From contig LNIY01000001.1 in assembly GCA_001449105.1 (NCBI GenBank), forward strand, positions 248,001-312,000: a DNA stretch of 64,000 nt. Reading direction: 5' to 3'. Of the stretch, positions 1 through 8,544 are shown in pieces; the first letter of the stretch is position 1; every line of letters starts with the position of its first letter. The notes under the pieces were generated by a model. That model saw only the letters and a list, made by a program, of their open reading frames with translations. It made no database searches and was not told the origin of the DNA. The stretch is from Caulobacter vibrioides. Its GTDB lineage: Bacteria; Pseudomonadota; Alphaproteobacteria; Caulobacterales; Caulobacteraceae. Position numbers and translations under genes: made by a program.

Positions 1-1034
1 TGAAGGATCTCGGCCGCTTCCTCGGCTGGCGCGACAACCCGCTGTACGGCTACGGCGTCGTTACGGGCCTGGCCGGAACCGGCGACTCGCCGCGCAACGA
101 GGTCACCCAGCAGGCGTTGCGCAACACTCTAGGCCGCGTCGGCGCCAACGTCTCGACCGACCAGGTGCGCAGCCGCAACGCCGCCGTGGTGATGGTGACC
201 GCCGTGCTCGCGCCCTCGGCCAACATCGGCGACCGGATGGACGTGACGGTGACCTCGCTCGGCGACGCCCGCAGCCTGGTCGGCGGCACGCTGATGATGA
301 CCCAGCTGCTGGGACCCGACGAGCGCCCCTACGCGATCGCCCAGGGACCGCTGGTGGTCGGCGGCTATCGCTTCGACAGCAACTTCAACCAGCAGCAGCG
401 CAACTTCCCGACCGCGGGCGTCGTGCCGGAGGGGGCCCGTGTCGAGGTGCCCGTCGAGGCCGACATCCTGCAGGGCGACGCGTTGATCTTCGTGCTCAAG
501 GAGCCCGATTTCACGACGGCCAACCGGATCGCCGACGGCATCAACGCCCAGATCGGCTACGACACGGCCCGCGTCCAGGGCGCCGACGCGGTATGGATCA
601 AGGCCCCGCAGGCCGCCCGGGGCCAGCTGTTCCGGCTGATCTCGCGCATCGAGAACGTGACCATCCGCCCCGACTCGACCGCCCGCGTGGTGATCAACGA
701 GCGCACGGGCACGGTGGTCGCCGGAGGCGGGGTGCAGATCTCCAGCGTCGTCGTATCCCAGGGCGACGTCCGGGTCTCGGTCACCCTGGACAACCAGGCC
801 TCGCAGCCGATGCTCTACGGCGGCTACGCCCCGGGCGCGCAAAGCCTGATCGTCACCAACACCAAGATCGCCGTGACCTCGGGCGACGACGCCGTCGTGC
901 GCTTCCCCAACACCACCGTCGCCGACCTGGTCGAGGGGCTGAGGCGCCTCAAGGTCGACACCCGCGGGGTCATCTCCGTTCTCCAGGCCGTCAAGGCCGC
1001 CGGCGCTCTGCACGCCGACGTCATCGTTCAATAG
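1..1034 (+). CDS. flgI: Flagellar P-ring protein FlgI (5' end cut by window)
   Basis: FlgI builds the periplasmic P-ring around the flagellar rod. The reading frame is already open at base 3, so the signal peptide and first residues lie outside the window; 343 codons remain. The visible N-terminal part carries the FlgI hallmark of a basic KDL segment followed by GYG-V-GL-GTGD, and the C-terminal half has the family pattern ending in a VQAVKAAGALHADVI-like segment. It is the first gene seen of a flagellar operon in which most genes overlap or nearly touch; flgB follows after 9 bases. Confidence in the family is high; the start cannot be judged. Confidence 0.95.
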   Translation, partial: KDLGRFLGWRDNPLYGYGVVTGLAGTGDSPRNEVTQQALRNTLGRVGANVSTDQVRSRNAAVVMVTAVLAPSANIGDRMDVTVTSLGDARSLVGGTLMMTQLLGPDERPYAIAQGPLVVGGYRFDSNFNQQQRNFPTAGVVPEGARVEVPVEADILQGDALIFVLKEPDFTTANRIADGINAQIGYDTARVQGADAVWIKAPQAARGQLFRLISRIENVTIRPDSTARVVINERTGTVVAGGGVQISSVVVSQGDVRVSVTLDNQASQPMLYGGYAPGAQSLIVTNTKIAVTSGDDAVVRFPNTTVADLVEGLRRLKVDTRGVISVLQAVKAAGALHADVIVQ

Positions 1035-1043
1035 GCAGGTCTC

Positions 1044-1379
1044 GTGGACGCTCTTTCCGCCATCCTGACGCTGAAGGCCCTCGACGGGCTCGAGGCCCGC
1101 TCGGTCGCCACGGCGCAGAACCTCGCCAACGCCAACTCGCCCGGCTATCGCCCGGTCCGGGTGAGCTTCGAGGAGACCCTGGCCCAGGCGGCCGCCGGCG
1201 GTCCGCTGGCCGCCGCGCGGACCGCGCCCCGGATCCTTGCCGATCCGGCCGCCGACTCCGTGCGCATGGACCTCGAACTGGCCACTGCGTCCTCGACCGC
1301 CATGCGCTACGCCGCGCTGGTGGAGGTTCTCAATCGCCAGCTGCAGATCGATGCGGTGGCCGTTTCCGGAGCCCGCTGA
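1044..1379 (+). CDS. flgB: Flagellar proximal rod protein FlgB
   Basis: FlgB is a proximal rod subunit exported by the flagellar type III apparatus. The 111-aa product has the rod/hook N-terminal signature (ATAQNLANANSPGYR, residues about 22-36) and the C-terminal amphipathic helix expected for coiled-coil rod assembly. It starts with GTG, preceded by an AGGCAGG-like ribosome site. It is slightly shorter than typical FlgB (about 130 aa). It lies between flgI and flgC, the usual rod-gene neighbours. Confidence 0.93.
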   Translation: MDALSAILTLKALDGLEARSVATAQNLANANSPGYRPVRVSFEETLAQAAAGGPLAAARTAPRILADPAADSVRMDLELATASSTAMRYAALVEVLNRQLQIDAVAVSGAR

Positions 1380-1381
1380 CC

Positions 1382-1798
1382 ATGAAGGCGCTCGAAATCA
1401 GCCGCACGGGCCTGGACGTGGAATGGCGACGCCTTGAGGTGATCGCCGAAAACCTCGCCAACGTGAACACCGTCCGCACCGCGCTGGGCGACCCGTACGT
1501 CATGCGCCACCTGGTGTCGGGTCCCAAGGCCGACTTCGGCGCCTATCTGGGCCGCTCCGACGTCGCCGGCGTGCAGGTCTACGGAACCGAGCCGGTCAAC
1601 CTGCCGCCCCGCCGCGTGCACGATCCCTCGCATCCTCAGGCCGACGGCGACGGCTACGTCACCTATCCCGGCTTCGACCATGCCGCCGAGATGACCCTGA
1701 TGGTGAAGACCGCCCGCGCCTACGAAGCCAACATCGTGGCGATGAACGCCGCGCGGCAGATGTACGTGAAGGCCATGGAACTGGGTAAGCGCGCATGA
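1382..1798 (+). CDS. flgC: Flagellar proximal rod protein FlgC
   Basis: FlgC is a 138-aa proximal rod protein. It shows the rod-protein motif AENLANVNT near the N-terminus and the characteristic FlgC C-terminus with EMTLMVKTARAYEANI and a final Asn-Ala-Ala-rich helix. The ATG at 1382 lies two bases after the flgB stop codon, and translation from there gives a protein of standard FlgC length. The stop overlaps the fliE start (ATGA), which implies translational coupling. Confidence 0.95.
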   Translation: MKALEISRTGLDVEWRRLEVIAENLANVNTVRTALGDPYVMRHLVSGPKADFGAYLGRSDVAGVQVYGTEPVNLPPRRVHDPSHPQADGDGYVTYPGFDHAAEMTLMVKTARAYEANIVAMNAARQMYVKAMELGKRA

Positions 1799-2109
1799 CC
1801 ACGCCCGCCATCGAGGCCGTCTCGGCCCTGTCGACGACCGAGCTCTCGCAGATCCCCTCGCCGGTCCGCAGCGCGCCGTCGGGCGGCGTCCAGTCGTTCG
1901 CGCAGATGCTGCTGAACGGCGTGCAGGACGTGAACCAGAAACTGGTCGACGCCGACGCGCAGGTCGCCGCCTTCGCCGTCGACGACAGCATTCCCGTGCA
2001 CCAGGTGACCTACGCCCTGGAGCACGCGCGGCTGTCGTTCGAACTGATGCTCCAGGTCCGCAACCGGCTGGTCGAGGGCTACCAGGAACTGATGCGGATG
2101 CAGCTCTGA
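1795..2109 (+). CDS. fliE: Flagellar MS-ring/rod junction protein FliE
   Basis: FliE is the adaptor between the MS-ring and the rod. The 104-aa protein has a variable N-terminus and the conserved FliE C-terminal half: SFAQMLLNGVQDVNQK, then VHQVTYALEHARLSFELMLQVRNRLVEGYQEL (given here as two family segments, residues about 38-55 and 70-101). It starts by ATGA overlap with flgC. A 43-base gap separates it from fliF, the largest gap in this part of the operon. Confidence 0.92.
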   Translation: MTTPAIEAVSALSTTELSQIPSPVRSAPSGGVQSFAQMLLNGVQDVNQKLVDADAQVAAFAVDDSIPVHQVTYALEHARLSFELMLQVRNRLVEGYQELMRMQL

Positions 2110-2152
2110 CCAAACCGCGACCGCCGACGCACCGAAGTGAACGAAGAGTAGT

Positions 2153-3385
2153 ATGAGTTTTCTCGAATCCATCCGGACCACGACGAGCCGCCGGCCGATC
2201 ATCACGGCCGTGACCGGCGTCGCCGTGCTCGCAACGGCCTTCGCCGCCCTCTACTTCTTCGCGCTCCGCAAGCCCTACGGCGTGCTGTTCACCGACTTGC
2301 GGACCATGGACGCGGCGACCATCGTCGCCGACCTCGACAAGCGTAAGATCCCCTATCGGCTCGAGAACGGCGGCGCGACGATCCTGGTGCCTCAGGACGT
2401 CGTCGACGCCACCCGCCTGGAGGTCATGGGCGCGGACCTGCCGCTGAAAGGCGCGGTGGGCTTCGAGCTGTTCAACAAGTCGGACATGGGCCTCACCGAG
2501 TTCGCCCAGAAGATCAACTACCAGCGGGCCCTGCAGGGCGAACTGGCGCGGACGATCATGAGCATGGACGGCGTCGACGCCGCCCGCGTGCACCTGACCA
2601 TCCCCGAACAGACGATCTTCCGCGAGGATCGCCGCCCGCCGAAAGCCTCCGTCACCATCACGCCCCGCAAGGGCGCGGTCCTGTCGGCGCTGACCGTCAA
2701 GGGCGTGCAGCGCCTGGTGGCCGCCGCCGTGCCGGAACTCGACACTGCCGACGTGGTGATCCTGGACGAACACGGCCAGGTGGTCAGCAACGATGCGACG
2801 CGCGAGCTTGCCTCGGCCGGGGGGCGGCTGGGGGTCGAGACCGTCCGCCAGCACTACACCGCCCTGATCCGCCAGCGCCTGGAGGCCCTCTATCCGAGGC
2901 AGGACCTCGACGTCGCCGTGTTCGCCGATCCGTCCGCCCTGCCCCTCGTCCAGACCGAAGGCGACTTCGCCTGGCCGAACGGACCGCGCCGCTTCGGCCT
3001 GCGGGTTTCGATCGCGGTCGATCCGCCGCTTACGGCGGAAGCGCAGATCCAGGCGCGCGACCTGGTCGCCGAAGCGATCGGCTTCAATCCCGCCCTGGGC
3101 GATCTGATCACCTTCCCCGCCGCTCCCGAACCCCTGCGGCCGACGGCGGGCGCCCCGACGATCGCGTTGCAGCCGTCGCCCGTCGGCAAGGGCGCGCGCG
3201 GCGAACCCTCCTTCGTGTGGACGGCGCTGGTCATCGCGCTTCTGGCGACGCCGCTGATCGTGCTCGTCGCGATCGTCGCCCGCCGGCGTCCGGGACCGCG
3301 CGGCCTGACGGACGCCCAGCGCGCCGAATATGCCCGACGTCTCGGCGCCCTGCTCTCCGAGGAGGGCGCCCGTGGCAGCCGTTGA
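2153..3385 (+). CDS. fliF: Flagellar MS-ring protein FliF (short form)
   Basis: FliF forms the membrane MS-ring. The 410-aa protein keeps a first transmembrane helix (about residues 19-38), the ring-building motifs with KSDMGLTEFAQKINYQRALQGEL in the middle of the periplasmic part, and a second transmembrane helix (about 354-376). Typical FliF is 530-570 aa. The shortening is in the second periplasmic half and in the cytoplasmic tail, which is only about 34 residues and in which I see no obvious match to the usual FliG-binding end. That fits the absence of a normal fliG next door. Its stop overlaps the start of the next gene. Confidence 0.92.
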   Translation: MSFLESIRTTTSRRPIITAVTGVAVLATAFAALYFFALRKPYGVLFTDLRTMDAATIVADLDKRKIPYRLENGGATILVPQDVVDATRLEVMGADLPLKGAVGFELFNKSDMGLTEFAQKINYQRALQGELARTIMSMDGVDAARVHLTIPEQTIFREDRRPPKASVTITPRKGAVLSALTVKGVQRLVAAAVPELDTADVVILDEHGQVVSNDATRELASAGGRLGVETVRQHYTALIRQRLEALYPRQDLDVAVFADPSALPLVQTEGDFAWPNGPRRFGLRVSIAVDPPLTAEAQIQARDLVAEAIGFNPALGDLITFPAAPEPLRPTAGAPTIALQPSPVGKGARGEPSFVWTALVIALLATPLIVLVAIVARRRPGPRGLTDAQRAEYARRLGALLSEEGARGSR

Positions 3386-3770
3386 CCGTCGCCTGCGCCG
3401 TCTGGTCGCCGACCTGGCCACGGCCTCGCCCGAGGACATTCACGCGGTGCTTTCGGCCCTGCCCGGGCCCCAGCGTGAACAGGCCGAGGCGCTGTTCACC
3501 GAGTATCTGGGCGGGACGGCGCCCCGAGTGGAAGCCGATGGCGCCCTCGTGGTCTCTGACTGGCTGCTCGCGCGCGTCCATCGCGCCGCAGACGCGCCCT
3601 CGCTGCGGGGGTACGGCGATCTGTCCTTCGGCATGACCGCCCATGCGCTGGCCGCCCTGAACGAGGAAGCCGAAAGGCTGGGCGGCGTCGCCGCCCCTTC
3701 TCCCGCGCGCCCCAAGGCCGGATGGTTGAGCCGCCTGCGCTCCGCCGTGCTGATGGAGCGGCCCCGGTGA
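3372..3770 (+). CDS. Unknown 132-aa protein in the fliG position
   Basis: I do not recognise a family. A GTG start at 3372 overlaps the fliF stop, and the stop overlaps the fliH start, so it is translated as part of the operon. The product is predicted alpha-helical, with an N-terminal segment LRRLVADLATASPEDIHAVL, a middle segment around SDWLLARVHRAADAP, and a basic C-terminus. In most flagellar operons fliG (about 340 aa) sits exactly here. No FliG motor-domain signature is visible, so it may be a very divergent or minimal switch/stator-coupling protein, or an unrelated accessory factor. The position-based role is inference. Confidence 0.8.
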   Translation: MAAVDRRLRRLVADLATASPEDIHAVLSALPGPQREQAEALFTEYLGGTAPRVEADGALVVSDWLLARVHRAADAPSLRGYGDLSFGMTAHALAALNEEAERLGGVAAPSPARPKAGWLSRLRSAVLMERPR

Positions 3771-4483
3771 GCCGACTCATCAAGTTCGGCGTCGCCGCGC
3801 CGGAGACGGTGCGCGCCATGGATGCCGCGCGGCCGTCGCCGGCGGCTGAAGCCAAGCCTTCCGCCGGCGCGCCCGTGCAACGCCCCGAGGACGAGCTGAT
3901 CCAGACGCTGCGTTCGCGGATCGCCGCGCTGGAAGACGGCGTGGCCAAGCGCGACGCCGAGCTCGCCACGCTTCCCGCGGCCCTGGAGGGCGCGCGCAAG
4001 GAAGGTCGGGAAGAGGGTCGCCGCCAGGGCCTTTCCGAAGCCCGCGACCGCGCCGAGGAAGCGCTCGACGCCCTGAAGGCCTCGGCCGACGCGGCGCTGG
4101 AGCGCTACAGCCAGGAACTGGGGTCGCTGGAGCGCCTGGCTCCCGCGCTGGCCCGCGAGGCCCTGGCGCGGCTGATCGCCCAGCCGGACGAGCGGGCCGC
4201 CCTGCTGGCCGACGTCATCCAGACGCAGATCCGGCAGCTGGATCGCAACGCCGTCGTGGCGGTCGAGGTCTCGCGCCACGACTATCCCGCGCCGGAAGCC
4301 CTGGAGACCCTCGCGCAACGCCTGGGCGCGTCGCGCTTCGAGGTCCGGGCCGACGAAGCCCTGCCGGCCGGCGGCTGCCGCCTGCGGCTGGTCCTCGGCG
4401 CGATCGAGATCGGCCTCGACCAGCAATGGCGCCGCCTCGACGACCTGCTTTCCGCCCTGGCCCAGCCCGGGGGGACGCGATGA
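3767..4483 (+). CDS. fliH: Flagellar export ATPase regulator FliH
   Basis: FliH binds and regulates the FliI ATPase and docks it to the C-ring. The 238-aa product has a short N-terminus, a helical/coiled-coil middle with Glu/Arg-rich segments and glycines spaced as in FliH (around EGARKEGREEGRRQG), and a C-terminal FliH/YscL-like domain. GTG at 3767 is chosen because it overlaps the preceding stop; an upstream in-frame ATG at 3722 would overlap the neighbour extensively. It ends in a 4-base overlap with fliI. Confidence 0.85.
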   Translation: MSRLIKFGVAAPETVRAMDAARPSPAAEAKPSAGAPVQRPEDELIQTLRSRIAALEDGVAKRDAELATLPAALEGARKEGREEGRRQGLSEARDRAEEALDALKASADAALERYSQELGSLERLAPALAREALARLIAQPDERAALLADVIQTQIRQLDRNAVVAVEVSRHDYPAPEALETLAQRLGASRFEVRADEALPAGGCRLRLVLGAIEIGLDQQWRRLDDLLSALAQPGGTR

Positions 4484-5790
4484 ACGTCCATCCGTTCGTC
4501 AGCGCCGTGCGGGACCTGCCGCTGACCGCTCGCACGGGACGGGTTCGCCGCATCCTGCCGACCAGCATCGAGGCCGACGGCCCCGACGCGCCGCTGGGAG
4601 CTTTGTGCAGCGTCCAGACCCTGACCGGCTCGATCCTGGCCGAGGTCGCCGGCGTCCACGCCGATCACGTCGTTCTGACGCCGGTCGAGGACGGCGGACA
4701 GACGTTCTCCGGCGCGCTCGTCACCGCGGTCCCGGCCGCCGACGGCGCTCCGGTGGGCGACGCCCTGCTCGGGCGCGCGGTGGACGCCTTCGGCCGTCCG
4801 CTGGACGACGCCGGGCCGATCCTCGGCGCGTCGACCGCGCCGCTGGAAGCGGCCGCGGCCTCTCCCCTCGCCCGGGTCTCGCCGGGAACGATCATCGAGA
4901 CCGGGATCCGCGTCGTCGACGGCCTGCTCACCCTGGGCCACGGCCAGAGGGTCGGCGTGTTCGCCGCGGCGGGGGTCGGCAAGACCAGCCTGATGACCCA
5001 GCTGGCGCAGCAGGTGCGGGCCGACAAGTGCGTGGTCTGCCTGGTGGGCGAGCGCGGGCGCGAGGTCGAGGCCCTGTGGTCGCGCGGCCTGTCGGCCGAA
5101 GCCAAGTCCCGCAGCGTCCTGGTCGCCGCCACCTCGGACCAGCTCGCCGCGATGCGCGTTCGGGCCTGCCGCTACGCCCTGGCGCTGGCCGAGCATTGGC
5201 GCAAGCAGGGACAGCACGTCCTGCTGCTGCTGGATTCCGTCACCCGCCTGGCCATGGCGCTGCGCGAGATCGGCCTGGCGGCGGGCGAACCGCCCACCGT
5301 GCGCGCCTACACGCCCGGCGTCTTCGCGGCGATCCCGCGCCTGGTCGAGCGCTGCGGGGCCCTCAAGACCGGCGGCTCGATCACCGCGGTCATGACCGTG
5401 CTGGCCGAAACGGACGACGTCGACGATCCCATCTCCGAGATGATGAAGTCGCTGCTGGACGGGCATGTCATCCTGTCGCGCACGCTCGCCGAGCAGGGCC
5501 ACTTCCCCGCCATCGACGCGCCGCGCAGCGTCAGCCGTCTGGCCTCGTCCCTGATGTCGGCGTCCCACCGGCAGGCCGCCACCGAGGCCCTTCGCCTGCT
5601 GAGCACCTACGAGACATCGCGCACCCTGATCGAGACCGGCGTCTACATGCCCGGCGCCAGCAAGGAGATCGACGAGGCGATCGAGCGTCGACCGGGCCTG
5701 CAGGCGTTCCTGCGCCAGCGGCCGGACGAGTTCAGCGGCCTGGCCGCAACCCAGCAGGCGCTCGCGGCCTTGCTCAGGAAGGCGGCCTGA
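4480..5790 (+). CDS. fliI: Flagellum-specific ATP synthase FliI
   Basis: FliI is the hexameric ATPase of the flagellar type III exporter. The 436-aa protein has the F1-ATPase beta-like fold with Walker A AAAGVGKTS at about residues 162-170, the GERGREVE segment, Walker B LLLLDSVTR, and the family region with EPPTVRAYTPGVFA. The ATG at 4480 overlaps the fliH stop and gives the normal family length. fliJ follows after one base. Confidence 0.97.
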   Translation: MNVHPFVSAVRDLPLTARTGRVRRILPTSIEADGPDAPLGALCSVQTLTGSILAEVAGVHADHVVLTPVEDGGQTFSGALVTAVPAADGAPVGDALLGRAVDAFGRPLDDAGPILGASTAPLEAAAASPLARVSPGTIIETGIRVVDGLLTLGHGQRVGVFAAAGVGKTSLMTQLAQQVRADKCVVCLVGERGREVEALWSRGLSAEAKSRSVLVAATSDQLAAMRVRACRYALALAEHWRKQGQHVLLLLDSVTRLAMALREIGLAAGEPPTVRAYTPGVFAAIPRLVERCGALKTGGSITAVMTVLAETDDVDDPISEMMKSLLDGHVILSRTLAEQGHFPAIDAPRSVSRLASSLMSASHRQAATEALRLLSTYETSRTLIETGVYMPGASKEIDEAIERRPGLQAFLRQRPDEFSGLAATQQALAALLRKAA

Positions 5791-5791
5791 G

Positions 5792-6241
5792 ATGGGCGCG
5801 CGCCACGATCCCTCCGTGCTCAAGCAACTGGCGGCCGTCCGCCGGGTGCAGCGACTGCAGGCCGAAATGACCCTGGCCGCCGCCGAGGCCGCGATCCGCC
5901 GGCTGGAGACCCGGCGGGGCGAGGCCGAAACGGTCCGTGACGACCACATGGCGCGCTGGGGCCGCGTCATCGCCGAACCCGCGCTCGGCCTGTCGGTGGC
6001 CGGCGCCTGCGCGGCCGCCGTAGCCCATAGCGAAAGCGCCCTGGCCGAACTGGCCGGCGAACTGGTCCACGCCCGCTCGGACAAGGACGACAAGCTGCGC
6101 GCGCTGTCCGTCGCGCGGGCCCGCGAGGACGTCGCCGAGGATACCGCCCGCAAGGCCGGCCGCGTGGAACGCCGCGCCCGCGAGCAGCATCGCCTGTCCG
6201 AACTGGCCGACGTCGCCTCCCGTCGGAGGGCCCGCCCATGA
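5792..6241 (+). CDS. fliJ: FliJ-like flagellar export chaperone/stalk protein
   Basis: The 149-aa product is almost entirely helical and rich in Arg, Ala and Glu, as expected for FliJ, the coiled-coil stalk inside the FliI ring. The assignment rests mainly on position directly after fliI, on length and on the long heptad-like stretches (about 15-60 and 85-135); FliJ sequences are poorly conserved. The stop overlaps the start of the next gene by 4 bases. Confidence 0.75.
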   Translation: MGARHDPSVLKQLAAVRRVQRLQAEMTLAAAEAAIRRLETRRGEAETVRDDHMARWGRVIAEPALGLSVAGACAAAVAHSESALAELAGELVHARSDKDDKLRALSVARAREDVAEDTARKAGRVERRAREQHRLSELADVASRRRARP

Positions 6242-6939
6242 AGATCCTTCCCGGTCTCGCGACCACGCCTCATGAGACCCGCGCCCCGGCCGCCAGGCCC
6301 GCTTCGTCGACCGCGTTCAAGACCATGCTCGGCGCGCCCGACGGCCGGGACGCGGCCGAACAGGCGGGGCGGTTCGACGAGTTCGGCATGTTCGGCCGCG
6401 GCGGACAGCGCCAGGAAGCGACCGCCCGACAAGGCCTCGCCAGGCAGGCCGACGCGAGCGCAGACAGCCCTCCGAACGCCCCTGCTCCCCCCGCCCCGCT
6501 TCGCCAGGCGCCGCGCACGGTCGCCGCGTCCATGCTGCTGGCCGCGCCGCGAGCGCCTCGCCATGCGCAACAGACCGCGGCCGCCACCCCCGCCGCCAGG
6601 ACGGGCGCGGCGAACGCGGCGGCCGGGGGCGAGATCGACGCGCCCGCGCGGTCCGCCGGCGCATTCGCCGGTGACGAAAGCCTGGAAGCGGCCGGCGGGG
6701 CGGCCCGTCAACCGCTTCCGCCGCCGCCCCGGCGATCCCTCGGCCTCGACGCCACCCTGATCGAGGACGGCGCCGGCCTGCGGGTCGCCGTCAGCGGCGG
6801 CGACGAAACCGACGCCGACCACCTGGCCGAAATCTCGGAAAGCGTTCTCCGCGAGAGCGGACTTTCCCTCACCGAACTCACCCTCAACGGCGTCGCCGCC
6901 CCCTCCTCCAGGCAAGACGGGATCAAGAGATGGCTCTAA
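6238..6939 (+). CDS. fliK: FliK-like hook-length control protein
   Basis: The 233-aa product begins with about 165 residues of low-complexity Ala/Pro/Arg-rich, probably disordered sequence. It ends in a small folded segment (LDATLIEDGAGLRVAVSG, then a helix around SESVLRESGLSLTELTLNGV). This architecture and the position between fliJ and flgD match FliK, the molecular ruler that switches export from hook to filament. It is short for FliK (usually 350-500 aa). The last 10 bases overlap flgD. Confidence 0.65.
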   Translation: MKILPGLATTPHETRAPAARPASSTAFKTMLGAPDGRDAAEQAGRFDEFGMFGRGGQRQEATARQGLARQADASADSPPNAPAPPAPLRQAPRTVAASMLLAAPRAPRHAQQTAAATPAARTGAANAAAGGEIDAPARSAGAFAGDESLEAAGGAARQPLPPPPRRSLGLDATLIEDGAGLRVAVSGGDETDADHLAEISESVLRESGLSLTELTLNGVAAPSSRQDGIKRWL

Positions 6940-7328
6940 CCTCGATCAGCCCGACCGGCAGCGACTCCGCCGCCTTCGGCCTGGACTTCCAGTCGCTGCT
7001 CCGGATCATCCTGACGCAGCTGACCTACCAGGATCCGCTCAAGCCGGTGGACAACTTCCAGTTCGTCTCCCAGCTCGCGCAGTTTTCCCAGTTGCAGCAG
7101 AGCCAGGCGCTGAACGACCAGATCACCAGCCTGATCGCGGCCCAGTCGGCCACGCAGGCGACGACGCTGCTGGGCAGGACGATCGACTTCGAGGCCAGCG
7201 GCACGACCGTCTCGGGCGTGGTGCAGTCGGTGTCCTTCGCCACCGGCCAGCCGACCGTGACGATCAAGACGTCTGACGGCCAGACGATCTCGAGCATCTC
7301 CATCGCCGACGTTTCGCAAGTGCGCTGA
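6930..7328 (+). CDS. flgD: Flagellar hook capping protein FlgD (short)
   Basis: FlgD caps the growing hook. The 132-aa protein has the conserved N-terminal FlgD motif (LRIILTQLTYQDPLKPVDN, residues about 24-42, followed by FVSQLAQFSQLQQ) and a short beta-rich region with VSGVVQSVSF. It lacks the larger FlgD Ig-like/tudor C-terminal domains that bring most FlgD proteins above 200 aa. Hook gene flgE follows after 10 bases. Confidence 0.92.
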   Translation: MALTSISPTGSDSAAFGLDFQSLLRIILTQLTYQDPLKPVDNFQFVSQLAQFSQLQQSQALNDQITSLIAAQSATQATTLLGRTIDFEASGTTVSGVVQSVSFATGQPTVTIKTSDGQTISSISIADVSQVR

Positions 7329-7338
7329 GGAGCCAAGC

Positions 7339-8544
7339 ATGCTGGGAGCCATCTACATCGGCCTGAGCGGCATGAACGCCTATTCGAAGGGCCTTCAGAC
7401 GATCAGCAACAACGTCGCCAACCTGAACACGCCCGGCTTCAAGTCGACCTCGGTCAGCTTCACCGACGTGTTCCAGCAGGGCGGCGGCGGCCTGAGCTAC
7501 CTGGGCGGGGGCCTGACCCACCAGTCGGGCGCCGGCGTGCGGTTCGGGGCCCCGAGCATCAACTTCGGCCAGGGCGACGTCCGGCAGACCGAAGGCGATC
7601 TCGACCTGGCCATCCAGGGCAGCGGCTTCCTGGTCCTGCTCGACGGCGACAAGACCTTCTACGCGCGGACCGGCAGCTTCGTCGTCGGCAGCGACGGCTA
7701 CATCGTGCAGGACGGCACCCAGAACCGCCTGGCGGTGCTGGACGCCTCGGGTCAGGCCGTGCCCCTCAACCTCGACGCCAAGCGCACCTCCGCGCCGACC
7801 GTCACGACCACCGTGAAGTTCGCCGACAACCTCTCGTCCTCGGCCGGCACGGGCGGTACCGCCACCGACGCCACCGTCTCCAACGTCACGATCTACGACG
7901 CGAGCGGCGGCAAGCAGGTCTGGACCCTGACCTTCAAGCCGACCACCAGCGGCGGCCTCACGACCTGGGACATCACGATCAAGGACCAGAACGGTGCCGA
8001 GATCGTCAGCTCGATCACGCCGCTCAAGCTGCGCTTCCTGAGCGGGGCGGTCGTCGATCCCTCGACCGAGAAGCTGACCGTGCCCGGCGCCGACATCGTT
8101 CTGGACTTCTCCAGCAACGTCACCAACTTCTCCGGCGGCTCGACCTCGACCATCCGGGCGGCGAGCGTCGACGGCAACGGCGTCGGCGCGCTGACCACGG
8201 TCTCGGTCGACGACCAGGGCCGTATCAAGCTGGCCTATTCCAACAGCAAGACCGAGGAACTCGCCCACATCGCCCTGGCCGACTTCCGCAATCCGCAGGA
8301 TCTGGAGCGCGTCGGGTCCGGCCTGTTCGAGCTGAAGGGGGACGACCGCCCGCCCCTGCGCCGCAGCGAGCAGGACGGGGTCGGCAAGCTGCTGTCCAAG
8401 CAACTGGAGGCGTCCAATGTCGACCTGTCCCAGGAGTTCGGCGACCTGATCCTGATCCAGCGCGGCTTCCAGGCCTCGTCCCAGGTGGTCAGCGTCTCCA
8501 ATGACATGATCCAGCAGCTCTTCGGCATTCGGGGACAAGGTTGA
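7339..8544 (+). CDS. flgE: Flagellar hook protein FlgE
   Basis: FlgE polymerises into the flagellar hook. The 401-aa protein has the hook/rod N-terminal motif (SNNVANLNTPGFKSTSVSF, about residues 28-46), a DLDLAIQGSGFLVL segment typical of FlgE/FlgF/FlgG, a variable Ser/Thr-rich middle, and the C-terminal helix SNVDLSQEFGDLILIQRGFQ. A GAGGAG ribosome site lies just upstream. The stop overlaps the TTG start of the fliM-like gene. Confidence 0.95.
   Translation: MLGAIYIGLSGMNAYSKGLQTISNNVANLNTPGFKSTSVSFTDVFQQGGGGLSYLGGGLTHQSGAGVRFGAPSINFGQGDVRQTEGDLDLAIQGSGFLVLLDGDKTFYARTGSFVVGSDGYIVQDGTQNRLAVLDASGQAVPLNLDAKRTSAPTVTTTVKFADNLSSSAGTGGTATDATVSNVTIYDASGGKQVWTLTFKPTTSGGLTTWDITIKDQNGAEIVSSITPLKLRFLSGAVVDPSTEKLTVPGADIVLDFSSNVTNFSGGSTSTIRAASVDGNGVGALTTVSVDDQGRIKLAYSNSKTEELAHIALADFRNPQDLERVGSGLFELKGDDRPPLRRSEQDGVGKLLSKQLEASNVDLSQEFGDLILIQRGFQASSQVVSVSNDMIQQLFGIRGQG

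Noticed and set aside
3372..3770. Calling this gene fliG
   Set aside because: The length is about 40% of FliG and no motor-domain signature is visible. Position alone is not enough, so it was left as unknown.
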